Assembly (NCBI GenBank): GCA_033765245.1
Contig: JANRIF010000181.1
Span: 1-7,409 of the forward strand
From: GCA-002840015 sp033765245
GTDB taxonomy: Bacteria > Pseudomonadota > Gammaproteobacteria > Xanthomonadales > Xanthomonadaceae
Direction: 5' to 3'
DNA length: 7,409 nt
Part shown: positions 5,905-7,409 of the stretch, piece after piece
How positions within the stretch are numbered: position 1 is the stretch's first letter
Layout: each line of letters opens with the position of its first letter
Program-made: the position numbers and the translations under genes
The notes under the pieces: model-generated
Told to the model about the DNA's origin: nothing
What the model saw: only the letters and a program-made list of their open reading frames with translations
Databases searched by the model: none

Positions 5905-6675
5905 TCAGGGTGCGCCGGCGGCGCCGGCCGGGTGCAGCCCTTGGACGTAGCTTGCCAGCGAGTCGATCTCTTCGTCGGTGAGTTTGGATGCAACGCCCTT
6001 CATGACCTCGTTCGCGTTCTCGCCGCTGCCGTAGCTGGTGCCGTCGCGATAGCGTCGCAGCAGGTCGGCGGTGTAGCGCGCGTGCTGCCCGGCCAGCGCT
6101 GGATAGGCGGGGCCCGGGTTGCCGGTGCCGGTGGGGCCGTGGCAGGCCGCGCAGGCGGGGATCGCGCGTTGCGTATCGCCGCCCCGGAACAGGGTTTCGC
6201 CGACCTGGTAGAACTTCTTGCCGGCATTGGGGCCGCTGGTGATCGGGGTCTCGTCGGCCACCCCGCGCAGCGCGGTCTGGCTGGCGAACCAGGCGCCGAG
6301 GTCGCGCATGTCCTGCGGGTTCAAGGTGGCGGTGAGACCGAGCATGAGCGGATTGGCGCGTTCGCCGCTCTTGAACAGGCCCAGGTGGCGCGCGATGTAG
6401 CGTTCGTGCTGCCCGGCCAGCTTGGGATACTGCGGATCGGCCGAGTTGCCGTCCATGCCGTGGCAGGCGCCGCAGACGGCCGCCTTGGTCTGGCCCGCGG
6501 CGGCATCGCCCGCGGTGGCGGCGGCCTGCGAAGCGGTCAGTTCCGACGTTGGCGCCGCCGGCGCTTCGGCGATCGGGGTGACGGTGGCGGCTTCGCTCTG
6601 GGCGAACGCCGGCGCGGCCAGGAGGGCGCTGAAGATCAGCGGGCCAACCAGGGCCAGGGTGCGCGAGGGTGTCAT
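5905..6675 (-). CDS. Cytochrome c4 (diheme periplasmic electron carrier)
   Basis: This 256-residue exported protein carries two class I cytochrome c domains and passes electrons in the periplasm, typically from the bc1 complex toward terminal oxidases. Residues 1-25 are a signal peptide (AFA before Gln26). Domain 1 has the heme motif Cys68-Gly-Ala-Cys71-His72 and probable axial Met111 (NPLMLGLTATL). Domain 2 has Cys175-Ala-Ala-Cys178-His179 and probable axial Met225 (NEVMKGVA). The duplicated YPKLAGQHERY (83-93) and YPALAGQHARY (191-201) confirm the tandem c4 architecture. Between the signal peptide and the first domain (about residue 55) lies a roughly 30-residue stretch rich in Ala, Pro, Thr and Ser. 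ATG 6675 has GGAG seven bases upstream. The gene is the first of the minus-strand unit with dsbA and is divergent from engB. Pseudomonas calls the equivalent gene cc4. Confidence 0.94.
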   Translation of the reverse strand: MTPSRTLALVGPLIFSALLAAPAFAQSEAATVTPIAEAPAAPTSELTASQAAATAGDAAAGQTKAAVCGACHGMDGNSADPQYPKLAGQHERYIARHLGLFKSGERANPLMLGLTATLNPQDMRDLGAWFASQTALRGVADETPITSGPNAGKKFYQVGETLFRGGDTQRAIPACAACHGPTGTGNPGPAYPALAGQHARYTADLLRRYRDGTSYGSGENANEVMKGVASKLTDEEIDSLASYVQGLHPAGAAGAP

Positions 6676-6682
6676 GGGCAGG

Positions 6683-6686
6683 CTCC
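6683..6686 (-). promoter_or_regulatory. Shine-Dalgarno site fixing the cytochrome c4 start
   Basis: On the minus strand GGAG lies seven bases before the ATG at 6675. It favours this start over the in-frame ATG at 6765, which lies upstream of the predicted transcription start and would bury the signal peptide. Confidence 0.7.
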
Positions 6687-6717
6687 GATACACGGGGTTC
6701 TTCAGGGACGTGCGGCC

Positions 6718-6747
6718 TTGTCGCCGCCGCGAAAACTTCGGGATTAT
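6718..6747 (+). promoter_or_regulatory. Candidate engB promoter sharing the -10 region
   Basis: TTGTCG (6718-6723) and GATTAT (6742-6747) are separated by 18 bases on the plus strand, each matching four of six consensus positions. The -10 overlaps that of the opposing promoter within the palindrome GGGATTATCCC (6740-6750). The start would be near 6754, about 86 bases before engB. This is weaker than the opposing promoter and could be a by-product of the palindrome. Confidence 0.3.
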
Positions 6748-6772
6748 CCCAGTCGCGGCCGGCAACGGTCAA
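6743..6772 (-). promoter_or_regulatory. Sigma-70-like promoter for cytochrome c4 and dsbA
   Basis: On the minus strand TTGACC (6767-6772) and GATAAT (6743-6748) are separated by 18 bases. Each matches the consensus in five of six positions, which stands out in such GC-rich DNA. Transcription would begin near 6736, giving a leader of about 60 bases before the cytochrome start. Confidence 0.65.
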
Positions 6773-6839
6773 CGAAGCTGGCTTGCATCGCGGTTACCGG
6801 CGATGATGGCGCCGCGTTCCTCAGGGCATCGTTTCGCCA

Positions 6840-7409
6840 ATGGTCAATCCCCTCGCCAACGCCAGCTACCTGCTGGCAGCCCATCTGACCCGCCAACTGC
6901 CCACAGACGGCGGTCGCGAGGTGGCGTTCGCCGGGCGTTCCAATGCCGGCAAGTCGAGCGCGCTCAACGCCCTCACCGGCCGCAACGGGCTCGCGCGCAC
7001 ATCCAAGACCCCGGGCCGCACCCAGCAACTGGTGTACTTCCAGTGCGCGCCGGACACCTATCTGGTGGACCTGCCGGGCTACGGCTACGCCAAGGTGCCG
7101 CACGAGTTGCGCGAGCACTGGCTTGCCTTCGTCAACGCCTGGTTCCTGAGCCGGCAGGCCTTGTGCGGGCTGGTGGTGGTGATGGACGTACGCCACCCGT
7201 TGCGCGAGTACGACCAGCAGATGCTGGCCTATGCCGCCCAGCGCGGCTTGCCGGCGCACTGTCTGCTGACCAAGGCCGACAAGATCTCGCGCAGCGAGCA
7301 GATGCAGACGCTGCGCAAGGTGCGCGAGGCGCTGCCGCCCGGCGCCACCGCCCAGTTGTTTTCGTCGGCGAAGAAGATCGGTGTCGAAGAAGGGCGTGCG
7401 GTGGTGGCG
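6840..7409 (+). CDS. engB: EngB/YsxC (YihA) ribosome-assembly GTPase, 3' end cut off
   Basis: This is the first 190 codons of an essential TRAFAC-class GTPase that acts in large ribosomal subunit assembly; the family is usually about 200-210 residues, so only the C-terminal tail is missing. GTPase motifs appear in order: G1 GRSNAGKSS (32-40), the switch I region SKTPGRTQ (55-62), G3 DLPGYG (77-82), G4 TKAD (144-147) and G5 SSAKK (175-179). The family signature YGYAKVP follows G3. The frame is open to the last base of the window with no stop. ATG 6840 gives a normal N terminus (MVNPLANASYLLAA), but the nearest purine-rich stretch, AGGG at 6823-6826, is 13 bases away, so ribosome binding looks weak. 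It is divergent from cytochrome c4, an arrangement shared from memory with other gammaproteobacteria, where polA often lies nearby. Confidence 0.95.
   Translation, partial: MVNPLANASYLLAAHLTRQLPTDGGREVAFAGRSNAGKSSALNALTGRNGLARTSKTPGRTQQLVYFQCAPDTYLVDLPGYGYAKVPHELREHWLAFVNAWFLSRQALCGLVVVMDVRHPLREYDQQMLAYAAQRGLPAHCLLTKADKISRSEQMQTLRKVREALPPGATAQLFSSAKKIGVEEGRAVVA

Noticed and set aside
5817..5993. Upstream start for dsbA at 5993
   Set aside because: It would overlap the end of the cytochrome c4 gene and bury a clear signal peptide that begins at the ATG at 5816 with its own Shine-Dalgarno site.
5813..6772. A 319-codon minus-strand frame over cytochrome c4
   Set aside because: It is Arg/Pro-rich and overlaps the cytochrome in another frame; the cytochrome frame has both CXXCH motifs and a signal peptide.
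5932..6888. A 318-codon plus-strand frame antisense to cytochrome c4
   Set aside because: Gly/Ala/Arg-rich shadow of the cytochrome gene that runs through the divergent promoter region and into engB in the wrong frame.
6744..7259. A 171-codon minus-strand frame over engB
   Set aside because: Shadow of engB, whose G1 to G5 motifs are all intact on the plus strand.
1..7409. Search for CRISPR arrays, tRNA or rRNA genes, insertion sequences, toxin-antitoxin or defence genes
   Set aside because: The only tandem repeat is the spacerless heptad array; no transposase, integrase, cloverleaf, or known defence or toxin motif is visible.

Overview
The window reads as ordinary chromosomal DNA from a GC-rich gammaproteobacterium, most likely in Xanthomonadales (Lysobacterales). 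Three things point there: the block engB / cytochrome c4 / dsbA / endonuclease-exonuclease-phosphatase, a large TonB-dependent receptor of the type these bacteria carry in many copies, and short intergenic repeats (GGGACTC-like heptads and REP-like hairpins). No insertion sequence, phage gene, CRISPR array, tRNA or rRNA is visible. The placement rests on remembered synteny and protein style, not on a search.

Layout from left to right. Positions 1-312 hold no gene I can support. They are a patchwork of inverted repeats (11-90, 142-182) and a heptanucleotide tandem repeat (223-255, with decayed copies at 281-297). A TauE/SafE-family permease follows at 313-1104 (+). After a 124-base gap with weak promoter and leader-hairpin candidates comes a 973-residue TonB-dependent outer-membrane receptor at 1229-4150 (+), closed by a strong intrinsic terminator at 4171-4206. 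Three minus-strand genes then run toward the receptor: cytochrome c4 (5905-6675), dsbA (5157-5816) and a cytoplasmic endonuclease/exonuclease/phosphatase-fold protein (4266-5036). A hairpin lies between dsbA and the nuclease gene. Divergent from cytochrome c4 is engB, the ribosome-assembly GTPase, starting at 6840 (+) and cut off by the window end after 190 codons. The 164-base divergent region has a good sigma-70-like promoter for the cytochrome/dsbA unit, and a weaker facing promoter for engB may share its -10 box.

Functionally, the minus-strand unit pairs two periplasmic redox proteins: a diheme electron carrier for the respiratory chain and a thiol oxidase that inserts disulfides into exported proteins. 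The neighbouring receptor has 12 cysteines that all fall into six close pairs, so it is a plausible client of disulfide formation. I infer that link; there is no direct evidence for it. The TauE/SafE permease and the receptor lie in tandem, but the substrate of neither can be read from sequence.

I found no clearly new system. The observations most worth a second look are the receptor's cysteine pairs, the CIHC active site of DsbA, the possibly shared -10 element between cytochrome c4 and engB, and the repeat patchwork upstream of the permease.
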